In this document: positions 46,834 through 55,830 of the stretch, one piece after another
How the letters are laid out: each line of letters starts with the position of its first letter
Numbering within the stretch: the first letter of the stretch is position 1
Source: Bacteroidota bacterium
GTDB lineage: Bacteria > Bacteroidota > Bacteroidia > Flavobacteriales_E > Vicingaceae
Assembly (NCBI GenBank): GCA_013112545.1
Contig: JABFGJ010000015.1
Location: 1-64,000, forward strand
Direction of reading: 5' to 3'
Length of the DNA stretch: 64,000 nt
The notes under the pieces: generated by a model
Told to the model about the DNA's origin: nothing
Database searches by the model: none
Seen by the model: only the letters and a program-made list of their open reading frames with translations
Program-made: the position numbers and the translations under genes

Positions 46834-49800
46834 TCAATTAAACACTTGCTCTAATTTCTTGTCCTCTAAATAATATAAATAACCTTCAATTTGTTTTTCG
46901 CTCATTGCTGTAATTAAGTTCATGTAGTTTTGGACTTGCTTTTTGTGTGCTTCTTTTTCTTCTCCTGTTTTGTATTCTAAAACCATTATTTTATCCGAAT
47001 TAAATACCACTCGATCTGGACGCCATACTTTACCGTTCTTCTCAATTAAAGTAGCTTCGTTTAATGTTTGTTTATTATTGGAAAAAAACGGCGCACAATC
47101 TTCCGAAAGTAGTATGGAGTTAATTTCTTCAGTTAATATTTTCTTCTGTTCTTTTGTCAATTGCCCATTTAAAAAATATTGATTTACAACTTCATCTATA
47201 TCTTCTGCCTTATCTATTTTCGACATAATTTCATGAAATAAGTTTCCAAATCTTTGAGCGTTTAATTCATCTTCATTTAATTCATGTTTAGAGTTTTGAC
47301 CTAATTTTAATTTATTATCCCAAGCTTCTGAATGGTAATGAAGGTCAAAGTCTATTGCAGTTTCCATTTTCACTGCCGTTGTTTTTTTACTTGCCAGACC
47401 AATTGAATATCCTTCGTCATTTATAGTAGCGTTTATTGGCCTTCCAATTTCAAGTAAGCGTGCTAGATTGTAATTCTCAAGTTCATCTAGACTCTTTTGC
47501 GCTGATGGTTTTTTAGTCCGAATATATAAGCGATCAGTTGGCCTAGTAAAAGCCACATAAGTGTCATTTACTAAATCCATAAATTTCTTTTCATACTCTA
47601 TTTCAAACTCCTTAGTATATGTTGAATTAAACATATCTGAGCCATACTCAACTAAGGTGTTACTTGCTAATTCAGGGTATTCACGCTGCTTAACCCATAA
47701 TAAATCAACATGTTTGCCTTCACTAATAGATTGCTCGGCAAATGGATATATTACAATTGGGAATTCTAATCCTTTTGATTTATGTATGGTTAGAACTTGT
47801 ACAGCATCCATTCCTTCAGGTGCTTCTATCGACAACTTATCGCCTTTGATTTCCCACCATCTCAAGAAGTCCATCAAGCTTTTAGATTCCGATTGACTAA
47901 AGTTTAAAACCGCTTCCATAAAAAATTGCAAGTAGATGTCAAATCCTTCGTTCAATTTAAAAATTCGAATCAGCGATTCAAAACATTCATAGCTCGTTTT
48001 AGCCCTATGTTCAGTTACATCAACCTGATAACCTAGTTGTTTTAGATTATTTTCGAATGATTCATTATTCAAAATCATCTTTTGAAAACGTTCATCTAAT
48101 TCACCATGAATGCGCTTTGTTTTAACCAAAAACTCAATACAATTTTTTTGATAATTCTTATTATCTGGCTCATTTATCCATAAAGCCATATCAATCAAAA
48201 ATAAAATGTGCGGCATTGTTATTAGCCTTAAACTTTCAGAAGATAAGATAGGTATATCATTGACTTTTAAAAATTCAGAAATTTCTATGGCATGATTTCT
48301 TGTTCGACATAAAATTGCAATGTCTTCATGCGAATAACCATCTTTTATGCAATCTTGTATGTCTGAAAATACCTGTTTCATATAATTAAACTTTTTATCT
48401 TCATGTTTAAAAAATTTTACATCAACAAAACCTGTATTATCATTTTCATCGTACTCCTGTCGATGGCCGTCAAAAATGTTTAAAACACGAGCAGGCATCA
48501 AGGTTTTTAAGTTTTCAAACAATTCATTATTAAATGCTACTATTTTAGCTTTTGAGCGATAGTTCTTAATCAGATTGTCAGGATTGTATTGACTTTTTAA
48601 GCTCAATAAACGATTTATTACAATTGGATTATCAGAAAATTGCTCTGGAACATAATCTGGCATCTCTGAAAACTGTTCTACCTCTCCCCCTCTGAATCGG
48701 TAAATTGCTTGTTTAGCGTCACCTACTATCATGTTAAATTCACCTCTTGCAAGAGATTCTTCGATAAGGGGCATCAGATTCATAAACTGCAAAATAGAAG
48801 TATCTTGAAATTCATCAATCATGATATGATCGTATTTCTCACCCAATTTTTCATACACAAAGGGCATTGGCTCGTTTAAAACTACTTCGCTAATTTTTTT
48901 ATTAAAATCAGAAATCGGAACTATTCGTTGTTCTTTTTTAAGTGTAGAAAGTCTTGATTCAATTGCTTTTAGCAAAGCTACTAACCTCAAGTTCTTAGAA
49001 ATTAATTTTTTCGAAAGGTAAATTGCCAAACCAGCTTTAATTTCTTCTTGAGCTAGATTATAATAATCTATTAACTGAGATTTAATATTATCAATAGCCA
49101 ACTTATCCGTTGAATTAACTTTTCCTGAAAACCATTTATCTTCTTCTATCGTTTCTAAAACTCGTTGGGTAGGTTTAAACGATTTATAATCAAATGAGAC
49201 AAGCTTTTTATAATAACTAGGCAAACCACCTCCATTCTTATTTCCATATCTAAAACTTTCGCTATTAATGCTATTGGACTTAATTAGATTTAGAGCAGCT
49301 TCTCCAATTCCACTAATCTTTTGTTCATATACTTTGTTCTCTTTCCAAATGGTTTGTTGAATTTCTTTAATTTTTTCGATTTTCAATTCACTCATTTGAG
49401 CTAATCTTAATGCGCCATCTTCGGCCAATAACTTTTTAGCTACTTCAAAAATATCTTCTATCGGGTTCCAAGAATCTCCTTCTTCAACTTTTGTTAGGGA
49501 GTGATTAATTACTAAATCTGATATTTGTGGGTCTTGACCAACTACAGAGATCATCAAACCAATCACTTGTCTTAAAATGGTGTCTTCATCTAAATCAACT
49601 TTAAAATTGACCGACAAGTCTAAATCTTTAGCAAAGGTGCGTAATAAGCGATGTGAAAATTTATCAATGGTGCTAACATTAAAATCTGCATAATTATGCA
49701 AAATCGTTAAATGTGCTTTTTGACATCTAACTTGAAGTTCTTCCTCTTTTATTTCAAGTTCTTTTTTCAAGTCTTCTTTCAAGTAATAGGATGTTCCCTC

Positions 49801-50007
49801 TTCTGCAATGTTGCCCCCTATTTCTTTTAATGCTTTTAAAATACGTTCTTTCATCTCTGTGGCAGCCTTGTTTGTGAAAGTGATTGCCAATATTTTAGTA
49901 AAAGCATAGGGGTTAGAGTCTTTTAAACTTAATAGCAGAAATTCTTTCACTAAAGTGTAGGTTTTTCCAGAACCAGCAGATGATTTATATACTTTAAAGT
50001 TTTTCAT
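46834..50007 (-). CDS. UvrD-type helicase with C-terminal RecB-like nuclease (AddA-like)
   Basis: The protein has 1057 residues. The SF1 helicase motifs are KSSAGSGKTYTLVKEF (Walker A at residue 8), AITFTNKAATEMKERIL (Ia), MIDEFQDTS (II), VGDAKQAIYRFRGG (III), TIHKSKGLEFPIVI (V) and YVAFTRPTDR (VI). The last 100 residues hold a PD-(D/E)xK nuclease: RPDRVVF, then LEYKTGEE and a Q-containing KKQVQNYMN. It probably processes double-strand breaks, as AddA/RecB does. No AddB-like partner is adjacent. It overlaps the miaA stop by 14 bases. Confidence 0.9.
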   Translation of the reverse strand: MKNFKVYKSSAGSGKTYTLVKEFLLLSLKDSNPYAFTKILAITFTNKAATEMKERILKALKEIGGNIAEEGTSYYLKEDLKKELEIKEEELQVRCQKAHLTILHNYADFNVSTIDKFSHRLLRTFAKDLDLSVNFKVDLDEDTILRQVIGLMISVVGQDPQISDLVINHSLTKVEEGDSWNPIEDIFEVAKKLLAEDGALRLAQMSELKIEKIKEIQQTIWKENKVYEQKISGIGEAALNLIKSNSINSESFRYGNKNGGGLPSYYKKLVSFDYKSFKPTQRVLETIEEDKWFSGKVNSTDKLAIDNIKSQLIDYYNLAQEEIKAGLAIYLSKKLISKNLRLVALLKAIESRLSTLKKEQRIVPISDFNKKISEVVLNEPMPFVYEKLGEKYDHIMIDEFQDTSILQFMNLMPLIEESLARGEFNMIVGDAKQAIYRFRGGEVEQFSEMPDYVPEQFSDNPIVINRLLSLKSQYNPDNLIKNYRSKAKIVAFNNELFENLKTLMPARVLNIFDGHRQEYDENDNTGFVDVKFFKHEDKKFNYMKQVFSDIQDCIKDGYSHEDIAILCRTRNHAIEISEFLKVNDIPILSSESLRLITMPHILFLIDMALWINEPDNKNYQKNCIEFLVKTKRIHGELDERFQKMILNNESFENNLKQLGYQVDVTEHRAKTSYECFESLIRIFKLNEGFDIYLQFFMEAVLNFSQSESKSLMDFLRWWEIKGDKLSIEAPEGMDAVQVLTIHKSKGLEFPIVIYPFAEQSISEGKHVDLLWVKQREYPELASNTLVEYGSDMFNSTYTKEFEIEYEKKFMDLVNDTYVAFTRPTDRLYIRTKKPSAQKSLDELENYNLARLLEIGRPINATINDEGYSIGLASKKTTAVKMETAIDFDLHYHSEAWDNKLKLGQNSKHELNEDELNAQRFGNLFHEIMSKIDKAEDIDEVVNQYFLNGQLTKEQKKILTEEINSILLSEDCAPFFSNNKQTLNEATLIEKNGKVWRPDRVVFNSDKIMVLEYKTGEEKEAHKKQVQNYMNLITAMSEKQIEGYLYYLEDKKLEQVFN

Positions 50008-50917
50008 TCAATTTTTGTTTTATGATATTTAGTTTCTTTTCCAATGGAATTTCTGCTTCTATCCAATTGATTACATAGCCCATTTTTTCCATTCTTCTAT
50101 ACCAAGTCATTTGCTTTTTAGCAAATCGTCTGATTGCTTGCAATAAATCATCATACATTTGAGTGTAGCTAATTTCTTTATTCAAATAAAGCGCAATAAA
50201 TTTATATTCTAAACCATAATACGTTAGTTTTTCAATGCTAATACCATCTGCTATTAGTTGGGCAACCTCATCTATCATTCCTTCATTTAACCTTGAATCT
50301 AAGCGCAATTTAATTTGATGCCTTAAAATTGACCGATCTATTTGGATTCCAAAAATGACATATTGTTTAATTGGATTTAACTCTTTTTGGCTTACTTGCT
50401 TGTATTTCTCAATTTCTATCGCTCGTATTGTTCGTTCTCGGTCGTTTAAATCTGTTTGGTTGTGCACATTTGATTTCATTTTTTTTAGCATATCATTCAA
50501 TTCCAATTGATTCAATGCATATAATTCTTCTCTTAATTTTTTGTTATGGGGAACTTTAAGCATTAGTTCTGGCTGAAGAGCTGCCTGTAAATACATTCCG
50601 GTTCCACCGCAAAGTATTGGTATTTTATCATTTTTAATAAGGGTATCATATGCGGCCAAAAAATCTTGTTGAAATTCAAAAACATCATACTCATCTCCCG
50701 GGTCTTTAATGTCGATTAAATGATGTTGAATAACTTGGTCATCTATAGTAAAGTCTGCCAAGTCCTTCCCGGTTCCAATGTCCATTTTACGATAAACTTG
50801 TCGGCTATCAGCACTAATTATTTCTCCATTCAATTCCTTAGCTAAATGAACAGCGAGTTTGGTTTTACCAACCGCAGTAGGTCCGAGAATGACAACAAGT
50901 TTATTTAATAATTCCAA
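49994..50917 (-). CDS. miaA: tRNA dimethylallyltransferase
   Basis: MiaA adds a dimethylallyl group to N6 of A37 in tRNAs that read UNN codons. The protein has 307 residues. Visible are LGPTAVGKTKLAVHLAKEL (P-loop, near 11), ISADSRQVYRKMDIGTGK, FQQDFLAAYD and GGTGMYLQAAL, and the C-terminal RRFAKKQMTWYRR. The start is 13 bases from the divergently read gene at 50,931. Confidence 0.97.
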   Translation of the reverse strand: MELLNKLVVILGPTAVGKTKLAVHLAKELNGEIISADSRQVYRKMDIGTGKDLADFTIDDQVIQHHLIDIKDPGDEYDVFEFQQDFLAAYDTLIKNDKIPILCGGTGMYLQAALQPELMLKVPHNKKLREELYALNQLELNDMLKKMKSNVHNQTDLNDRERTIRAIEIEKYKQVSQKELNPIKQYVIFGIQIDRSILRHQIKLRLDSRLNEGMIDEVAQLIADGISIEKLTYYGLEYKFIALYLNKEISYTQMYDDLLQAIRRFAKKQMTWYRRMEKMGYVINWIEAEIPLEKKLNIIKQKLNEKL

Positions 50918-50930
50918 GGCAACTTAAATT

Positions 50931-51380
50931 ATGCAATTTCGTCTAAATTATGTACTACTATTTAAACATTTTCAATTATTTGAATCTTATCTTTGTAAGG
51001 TGATATCAAAGTTAAATACATTAGGAGCTATATTCTTGCTTATTGTCGTTTTATATGGCACTACGCATAAGACATGGATTCGTATCTCTTATGAAATAAA
51101 TAAGTTAGAAATCATCGATAAATTTTGTATCAATAAAGAAGTTACTACTTATAGCTGCGACGGTAAGTGTCACCTAAAAACACAATTAGAAAAAGCAGAT
51201 GAACCTGCAAGCAACAAACCAAGAGTCATAAGCGAGGAAAATATATTACTTTTCAATTTTACGTTTAAAGAACTTGAAATTTTAAGCCCAGCTTCAAAAC
51301 ATATTTCCTTTAACATTATAAGAAATAATTACTCTTATATTTTCGCTCAAGCCGTATTAGACCCTCCTAAGTTTAGTTGA
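50931..51380 (+). CDS. Small membrane protein with CxGKC motif
   Basis: The protein has up to 149 residues. A TATCTTTG promoter box at 50,987-50,994 lies inside the frame, so the true start may be GTG at 51,000 (126 residues), directly before the membrane helix (LGAIFLLIVVLYG). After the helix come KFCINKEVTTYSCDGKCHLK, whose Cys-Gly-Lys-Cys pattern marks a family of small Bacteroidota proteins often near metal-uptake genes, and a Ser-rich end. I infer a metal-related role from the neighbours. The function is otherwise unknown. Confidence 0.65.
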   Translation: MQFRLNYVLLFKHFQLFESYLCKVISKLNTLGAIFLLIVVLYGTTHKTWIRISYEINKLEIIDKFCINKEVTTYSCDGKCHLKTQLEKADEPASNKPRVISEENILLFNFTFKELEILSPASKHISFNIIRNNYSYIFAQAVLDPPKFS

Positions 51381-51414
51381 ATCAATTTTTTAATTATTCA
51401 ATAAACTTATAACT

Positions 51415-52401
51415 ATGAAAAAAATAGTATTCCTTTTAATGGGAATAATGTTGACTTCAATGGAGATAAAAGCATGTGACCTATGTTCTATTTACATGAA
51501 CTTAGAGCCTAATGACCTTAATAATTCTTTTGGATTCAACTATCGATACAGAACATTTTCTGCATCTAGAATTGATTATTCGGTGCTAACAACTAAAGAT
51601 AAACATGCGATTGGCAACACGGTACTTTCTAATGCAGTAAGTCAAGAAGAAAGATTTAATGCTTATGATGTTTGGCTTAATTACTTCTTAAGTAATACAT
51701 GGCAATTAAATGCAAGCATTAGCTTTTCAGACAATTACTATCTTGAAAATGATAGCATTATACATTCAATCGCTGGGCCTGGCGATCTAACTTTAGTATT
51801 TAAGCACATGGTTTACAATACTAAAGTAACAGATTCGTCCAACTGGGCTTTTCGGTTACTCGCTGGTATAGGTGGAAAACTACCAACAGGTAAATACAAC
51901 CAGCCCTATGTGGTAAGTCCAGCATCTAATCAAAAAGGGAACATAGTATATGGCGTACCCTATAGCGAATTAGACCCTCATTTACAAAGTGGCACTGGAA
52001 GTTACGATTTAATTATGCTAACAGAAGCACAATTAAAATTTAAAACATACGGCCTATCAAGTAATGTAAGCTATCGTATTAATTCTGAAAATAGCAATCA
52101 ATTTAGGTTTGCTAATCGATTAAATCTCAATTCATATTTCTTCAAAATAATCCAATTTGGTGAGCAAAAAATTGCGCCAAATATTGGTTATGGTTTTGAA
52201 TATAGTGAAAGAGATACCTTTAAAGGAGAAGAATATTTAAATTCAGGAGGATTTGCATCCTTCTTTACTTCAGGTATTAAATATTACTTGAAGAAATCGG
52301 GTATTGGTATAACTTATTTTATGCCCTTAACTCAAAACTTAAACGACAAGCAATTGCAAAATGACAAACGCATTACTTGTGATTTAACATTTTATTTTTA
52401 A
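51415..52401 (+). CDS. Outer-membrane beta-barrel protein, transporter-like
   Basis: The protein has 328 residues. A signal peptide (about 1-20) is followed at once by ACDLCSIYMNLEPNDLNNSF with two nearby cysteines (CDLC). The rest is a series of amphipathic strands ending in an aromatic residue (CDLTFYF), as in outer-membrane barrels. It lies 34 bases after the CxGKC protein and 22 before the MbnP-like gene, so the four genes are probably co-transcribed. Substrate unknown; copper is a guess from the neighbours. Confidence 0.7.
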   Translation: MKKIVFLLMGIMLTSMEIKACDLCSIYMNLEPNDLNNSFGFNYRYRTFSASRIDYSVLTTKDKHAIGNTVLSNAVSQEERFNAYDVWLNYFLSNTWQLNASISFSDNYYLENDSIIHSIAGPGDLTLVFKHMVYNTKVTDSSNWAFRLLAGIGGKLPTGKYNQPYVVSPASNQKGNIVYGVPYSELDPHLQSGTGSYDLIMLTEAQLKFKTYGLSSNVSYRINSENSNQFRFANRLNLNSYFFKIIQFGEQKIAPNIGYGFEYSERDTFKGEEYLNSGGFASFFTSGIKYYLKKSGIGITYFMPLTQNLNDKQLQNDKRITCDLTFYF

Positions 52402-52423
52402 CTAACTTTATAAATAATATATC

Positions 52424-53236
52424 ATGAAAAATAAATTCAAAACAGCGCTAATAGCTTTAATAGCTCTTCCGCTACTATCTCTATTTTTAGTGTCTTGCGA
52501 AGACGATGAACCTAAAATAGAAACAAAAATTGTAAAAGAGTTGGTTGACCCAACCAGATATACCATCAGCATTGATATGAAGCAAAAGGTCAATGGTAAT
52601 GACTTGGTGTTGAATACTGCCAATAAACCTTATACTACAAAAAATGGTGAAGCATTTAATGTAACTAAGCTTCGATACTTAATCTCAGATATCACCTTTA
52701 ATAAGGCTGATGGTTCTAGTTTTACCATTAACGAATACCATTTAGTTGACATTTCAAACTCAACAACTTTGCAATTCAATCCTACAACTAAAGTTCCAGC
52801 AGGCGAATACACTTCCATTTCATTTAATTTTGGATTTGATCGAGAGGATAACATAACAAATGGTTATTCTGACCTAACAACAGTGCTTTGGAATTGGCCC
52901 ATGCCTTTAGGTGGAGGATATCACTTCATGCAACTAGAAGGAAAATTTGACTCTCTAGGTACTGAAAAAGGATTTGCTACCCACATGGGAACAGCAAGAA
53001 ACATAACTCCAACAGATACCACATTTGAAGATAATCATTTTGTTGCAAAACCTATTGCATCAGCTATTACAATTGATGGTGAAGAAAGCTTTTCTATCAT
53101 TATGAATGTGGAACAATGGTACGAGAATCCATATACTTGGGATTTAAATAAATATGGGCTAATGATTATGCCAAAGTATGATGCACAAAGAAAATTAAAC
53201 TTAAATGGCCCTTCAGTATTCACAGTTGAAATATAG
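52424..53236 (+). CDS. MbnP-like lipoprotein
   Basis: The protein has 270 residues with a lipoprotein signal (LLSLFLVSC). The body matches the MbnP family, periplasmic or surface proteins paired with the MbnH di-haem enzyme. Visible are NVTKLRYLISDITFNKADGS, PAGEYTSISFNFGFD, LWNWPMPLGGGYHFMQLEGK and FATHMGTARN. In methanotroph relatives MbnH oxidises a tryptophan in MbnP to kynurenine, making a copper site; Trp residues are present here but which one would react is not known. It is followed after five bases by the peroxidase gene. Confidence 0.83.
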   Translation: MKNKFKTALIALIALPLLSLFLVSCEDDEPKIETKIVKELVDPTRYTISIDMKQKVNGNDLVLNTANKPYTTKNGEAFNVTKLRYLISDITFNKADGSSFTINEYHLVDISNSTTLQFNPTTKVPAGEYTSISFNFGFDREDNITNGYSDLTTVLWNWPMPLGGGYHFMQLEGKFDSLGTEKGFATHMGTARNITPTDTTFEDNHFVAKPIASAITIDGEESFSIIMNVEQWYENPYTWDLNKYGLMIMPKYDAQRKLNLNGPSVFTVEI

Positions 53237-53241
53237 AAATC

Positions 53242-54297
53242 ATGGTAAAATCTATATTAAAACTTTCATTTATTATCCTTTTTCTTGCTGCATGCAAGAA
53301 AGAGGATAATTCTGATATTATTAATGAACAGAAAACGGATAAGCCTATCACCCAGACACCTTACGCCTTAAATCTGCCGCCACATTTTGTATATATCGAT
53401 CGACCACAAATACCAATTGATAATCCTTTGACTGTGGAAGGTATTGCCTTGGGAAAGAAACTATATTATGAAAAAAAGCTATCAAAAGGAGGCGCATTTG
53501 ATGGTTTAGCTTGTGCCTCTTGTCATCTACAATCACAAAGCTTTTCATCTAATGGAGGTAACAATACTCAGGTAATTCCACACTTTAATCTTGCTTGGCC
53601 AAATCAATTTTTATGGAATGGCAAAATAAAAGGAACTCTTGAGGATGTTATGCTATTTGAAGTTGATGACTTTTTTCAAGCTAATTTATTGGACATAAAA
53701 AGCGATCCTGAGTATCAGAATATGTATAAATCAGCTTTTGGCAACGAAGCGATAGATAGTAAACATACAGCTTATGCACTGGCTCAATTTTTAAGGACAT
53801 TAGTAAGTGGTGATAGCAAGGCTGATAATGAAATCAAGAAGAGGAATGGAATTGCATACACTGGTCAGGCATTAAATGCACAAGAAAAGAGAGGTTATGA
53901 ATTATTTATAAGCGAAGGAAAAGGTGATTGTATGCACTGCCACGGAATTTTTCCTAATCCACTTTGGACAGATTTTGAATATAGAAACAATGGCTTAGAC
54001 GCCAATCCAGATTCTGGTTTGGCTCAAACTACCAGAAGAGCTTCTGATGTTGGAAAGTTTAAAACTCCTTCTTTAAGAAACCTTGTTTTTACAAGCCCTT
54101 ATATGCATGATGGTCGCTTTCAAACACTTGAAGAAGTTATCGATTTCTATACCTCTGGAGTACGAGTTTCGCCAACTATAGATCCAACTTTGCTAAAAAA
54201 TAGAAATTTAACTCCCACTGAAAAACTTGATTTAATTGCATTTTTAAAAGCCATTACAGATAGTACTTTTGTGACTAACCCAGCTTTCAGCGAATAA
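53242..54297 (+). CDS. MbnH-like di-haem cytochrome c peroxidase family protein
   Basis: This is a 351-residue lipoprotein (lipobox FLAAC, residue 18) with two haem c motifs, CASCH (91-95) and CMHCH (230-234), and the conserved HDGRF with Met288 before it, a likely axial ligand. The N-terminal domain lacks the GVDGTPGLRNAM segment found in the paralogue at 54,688. It is five bases after the MbnP-like gene, the usual pairing of MbnH. It probably acts on MbnP; a peroxidase role is the alternative. Confidence 0.85.
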   Translation: MVKSILKLSFIILFLAACKKEDNSDIINEQKTDKPITQTPYALNLPPHFVYIDRPQIPIDNPLTVEGIALGKKLYYEKKLSKGGAFDGLACASCHLQSQSFSSNGGNNTQVIPHFNLAWPNQFLWNGKIKGTLEDVMLFEVDDFFQANLLDIKSDPEYQNMYKSAFGNEAIDSKHTAYALAQFLRTLVSGDSKADNEIKKRNGIAYTGQALNAQEKRGYELFISEGKGDCMHCHGIFPNPLWTDFEYRNNGLDANPDSGLAQTTRRASDVGKFKTPSLRNLVFTSPYMHDGRFQTLEEVIDFYTSGVRVSPTIDPTLLKNRNLTPTEKLDLIAFLKAITDSTFVTNPAFSE

Positions 54298-54305
54298 AAA
54301 CTAAG

Positions 54306-54341
54306 AATGTACTTCAGGATTTGTCTTGAAGTACATTTTTT
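54306..54341 (+). terminator. Terminator after the mbnP-mbnH pair
   Basis: The arms AATGTACTTCA (54,306-54,316) and TGAAGTACATT (54,327-54,337) are followed by a run of T. It closes the first unit and shows that the next peroxidase is transcribed separately. Confidence 0.8.
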
Positions 54342-54477
54342 AAACTTGAGCAAAGTTTTAAGAATTCAACTTAACTTTTCGAGTTAAGAAAACATATCAG
54401 CTTAACTGCAATTTAATTTCCACAAATTCAAGTACAATAACTGGATGACTTATAACCAATTTTCAAGATAACGTTCT

Positions 54478-54683
54478 ATTTTTAACTAACTTTATATCAC
54501 TTTTATAATATGAATTTTAATATCGCATTTATCTCTTTTCATTATTTTCTGTTTTACATATTTGGGAAATTCTATAAACTGATAAAAATCGATACAAATA
54601 ATTCAAAAGAATTGGTTGAACTTATAACATATAACCTGAATCAAATAGTAATTGAGCCTACTTTATTCACGTTAGAAATATAA
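54478..54683 (+). pseudogene. Collapsed second mbnP copy (57-codon remnant)
   Basis: The stretch TATTTTTAACTAACTTTATA and the ATG after it resemble the region just before the MbnP-like gene (52,389 onwards). The short frame (54,510-54,683) starts like it (MNFNIAFISF against MKNKFKTALIAL) and ends FTLEI against FTVEI, with the next gene starting five bases on in both cases. Most of the 270 residues between are gone, so I take it as an internal deletion of a duplicated gene. It could still be translated as a 57-residue peptide. Confidence 0.6.
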
Positions 54684-54687
54684 ACTC

Positions 54688-55797
54688 ATGATAAAAACAG
54701 CATTAAAATTTTCATTTATTATCATTTTTCTTTCATGTTGTAAGAAGGATGACAATTCAGACATCATAAACAATCAGAAGCAAGATGACCCGATTACACA
54801 AACACCTTATGTTTTAAGTTTACCCCAGCATTTTGTTTACATCGACCCGCCTCAAATACCAGTTGACAATCCATTGACTGTTGAGGGCATTGCCTTAGGT
54901 AAAAAGTTGTTTTTTGAAAAAAAGCTTTCTAAAAACAATGTTTTATCCTGTGCCTCATGTCACAAACCAGAAGACGCTTTTAATGATAAAGGACTTGCTT
55001 TGAGTATTGGGGTAGATGGCACACCAGGGTTAAGAAACGCTATGCCGCTATTTAACTTGGCTTTTAATAAAACTTTCCCAGATCATGGTTCCTTTAACTG
55101 GCATGGAGCCAAATTAACTATTGAACAACAAGCATTTGGACCAGTTACAGACAAGCTAGAAATGGTAGAAACATGGCCAAATGTTGTTTCTAAACTTCAG
55201 AATGACCCTGCTTACCCCCCTTTGTTTGAAAAAGCATTTAACACTCCCATTGTTGATTCTAATTTGGTTGTTAAAGCTATTGCACAGTTTGAAAGAACGT
55301 TAATAAGTGGAAACAGCAAAGCTGATAATGAAATCAAGAAAAGAAATGGCATTGCTTACACTGGTCAGGCCTTAAATGCCCAAGAAAAAAGAGGTTATGA
55401 GTTATTTATTGGTGAAGGAAAAGGTGATTGTATGCATTGTCATGGAATTTTCCCAAATCCGCTATGGACCGATTTTGAATTTAGAAATAATGGCTTAGAT
55501 GCAAACCCAGACTCAGGTTTGGCACAAGTCACCAAAAGAGCATCTGATGTCGGTAAATTTAAAACTCCTTCTTTGCGTAATTTAGTTTTTACTGACCCTT
55601 ATATGCACGATGGTAGGTTTCAAACCTTAGAAGAGGTTGTAGATTTTTATGCATCAGGCATACAATCTTCTCCAACTATAGACCCAACTATGTTAAAAAA
55701 CAGAAATTTAACTCCTGCTGAAAAAGTTGATTTAATTGCATTTCTAAAAGCCATCACGGATAGTACTTTTGTAACAAATCCAGCATTTAGGGAATAA
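54688..55797 (+). CDS. Di-haem cytochrome c peroxidase family lipoprotein (paralogue)
   Basis: The protein has 369 residues. It has a lipoprotein signal (IIIFLSCC), haem motifs CASCH at residues 88-92 and CMHCH near 248, and a full N-terminal domain with GVDGTPGLRNAMPLFNLAF and FNWHGAKLTIEQQAFGP. The C-terminal half is almost identical to that of the gene at 53,242, whereas the N-terminal halves differ. It looks like a normal bacterial cytochrome c peroxidase (H2O2 to water) in layout. It follows the collapsed mbnP copy, so the pair arose by tandem duplication. Confidence 0.87.
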   Translation: MIKTALKFSFIIIFLSCCKKDDNSDIINNQKQDDPITQTPYVLSLPQHFVYIDPPQIPVDNPLTVEGIALGKKLFFEKKLSKNNVLSCASCHKPEDAFNDKGLALSIGVDGTPGLRNAMPLFNLAFNKTFPDHGSFNWHGAKLTIEQQAFGPVTDKLEMVETWPNVVSKLQNDPAYPPLFEKAFNTPIVDSNLVVKAIAQFERTLISGNSKADNEIKKRNGIAYTGQALNAQEKRGYELFIGEGKGDCMHCHGIFPNPLWTDFEFRNNGLDANPDSGLAQVTKRASDVGKFKTPSLRNLVFTDPYMHDGRFQTLEEVVDFYASGIQSSPTIDPTMLKNRNLTPAEKVDLIAFLKAITDSTFVTNPAFRE

Positions 55798-55830
55798 ACT
55801 TGTATTTCAAAAATTATTCTGGTTATGGTT

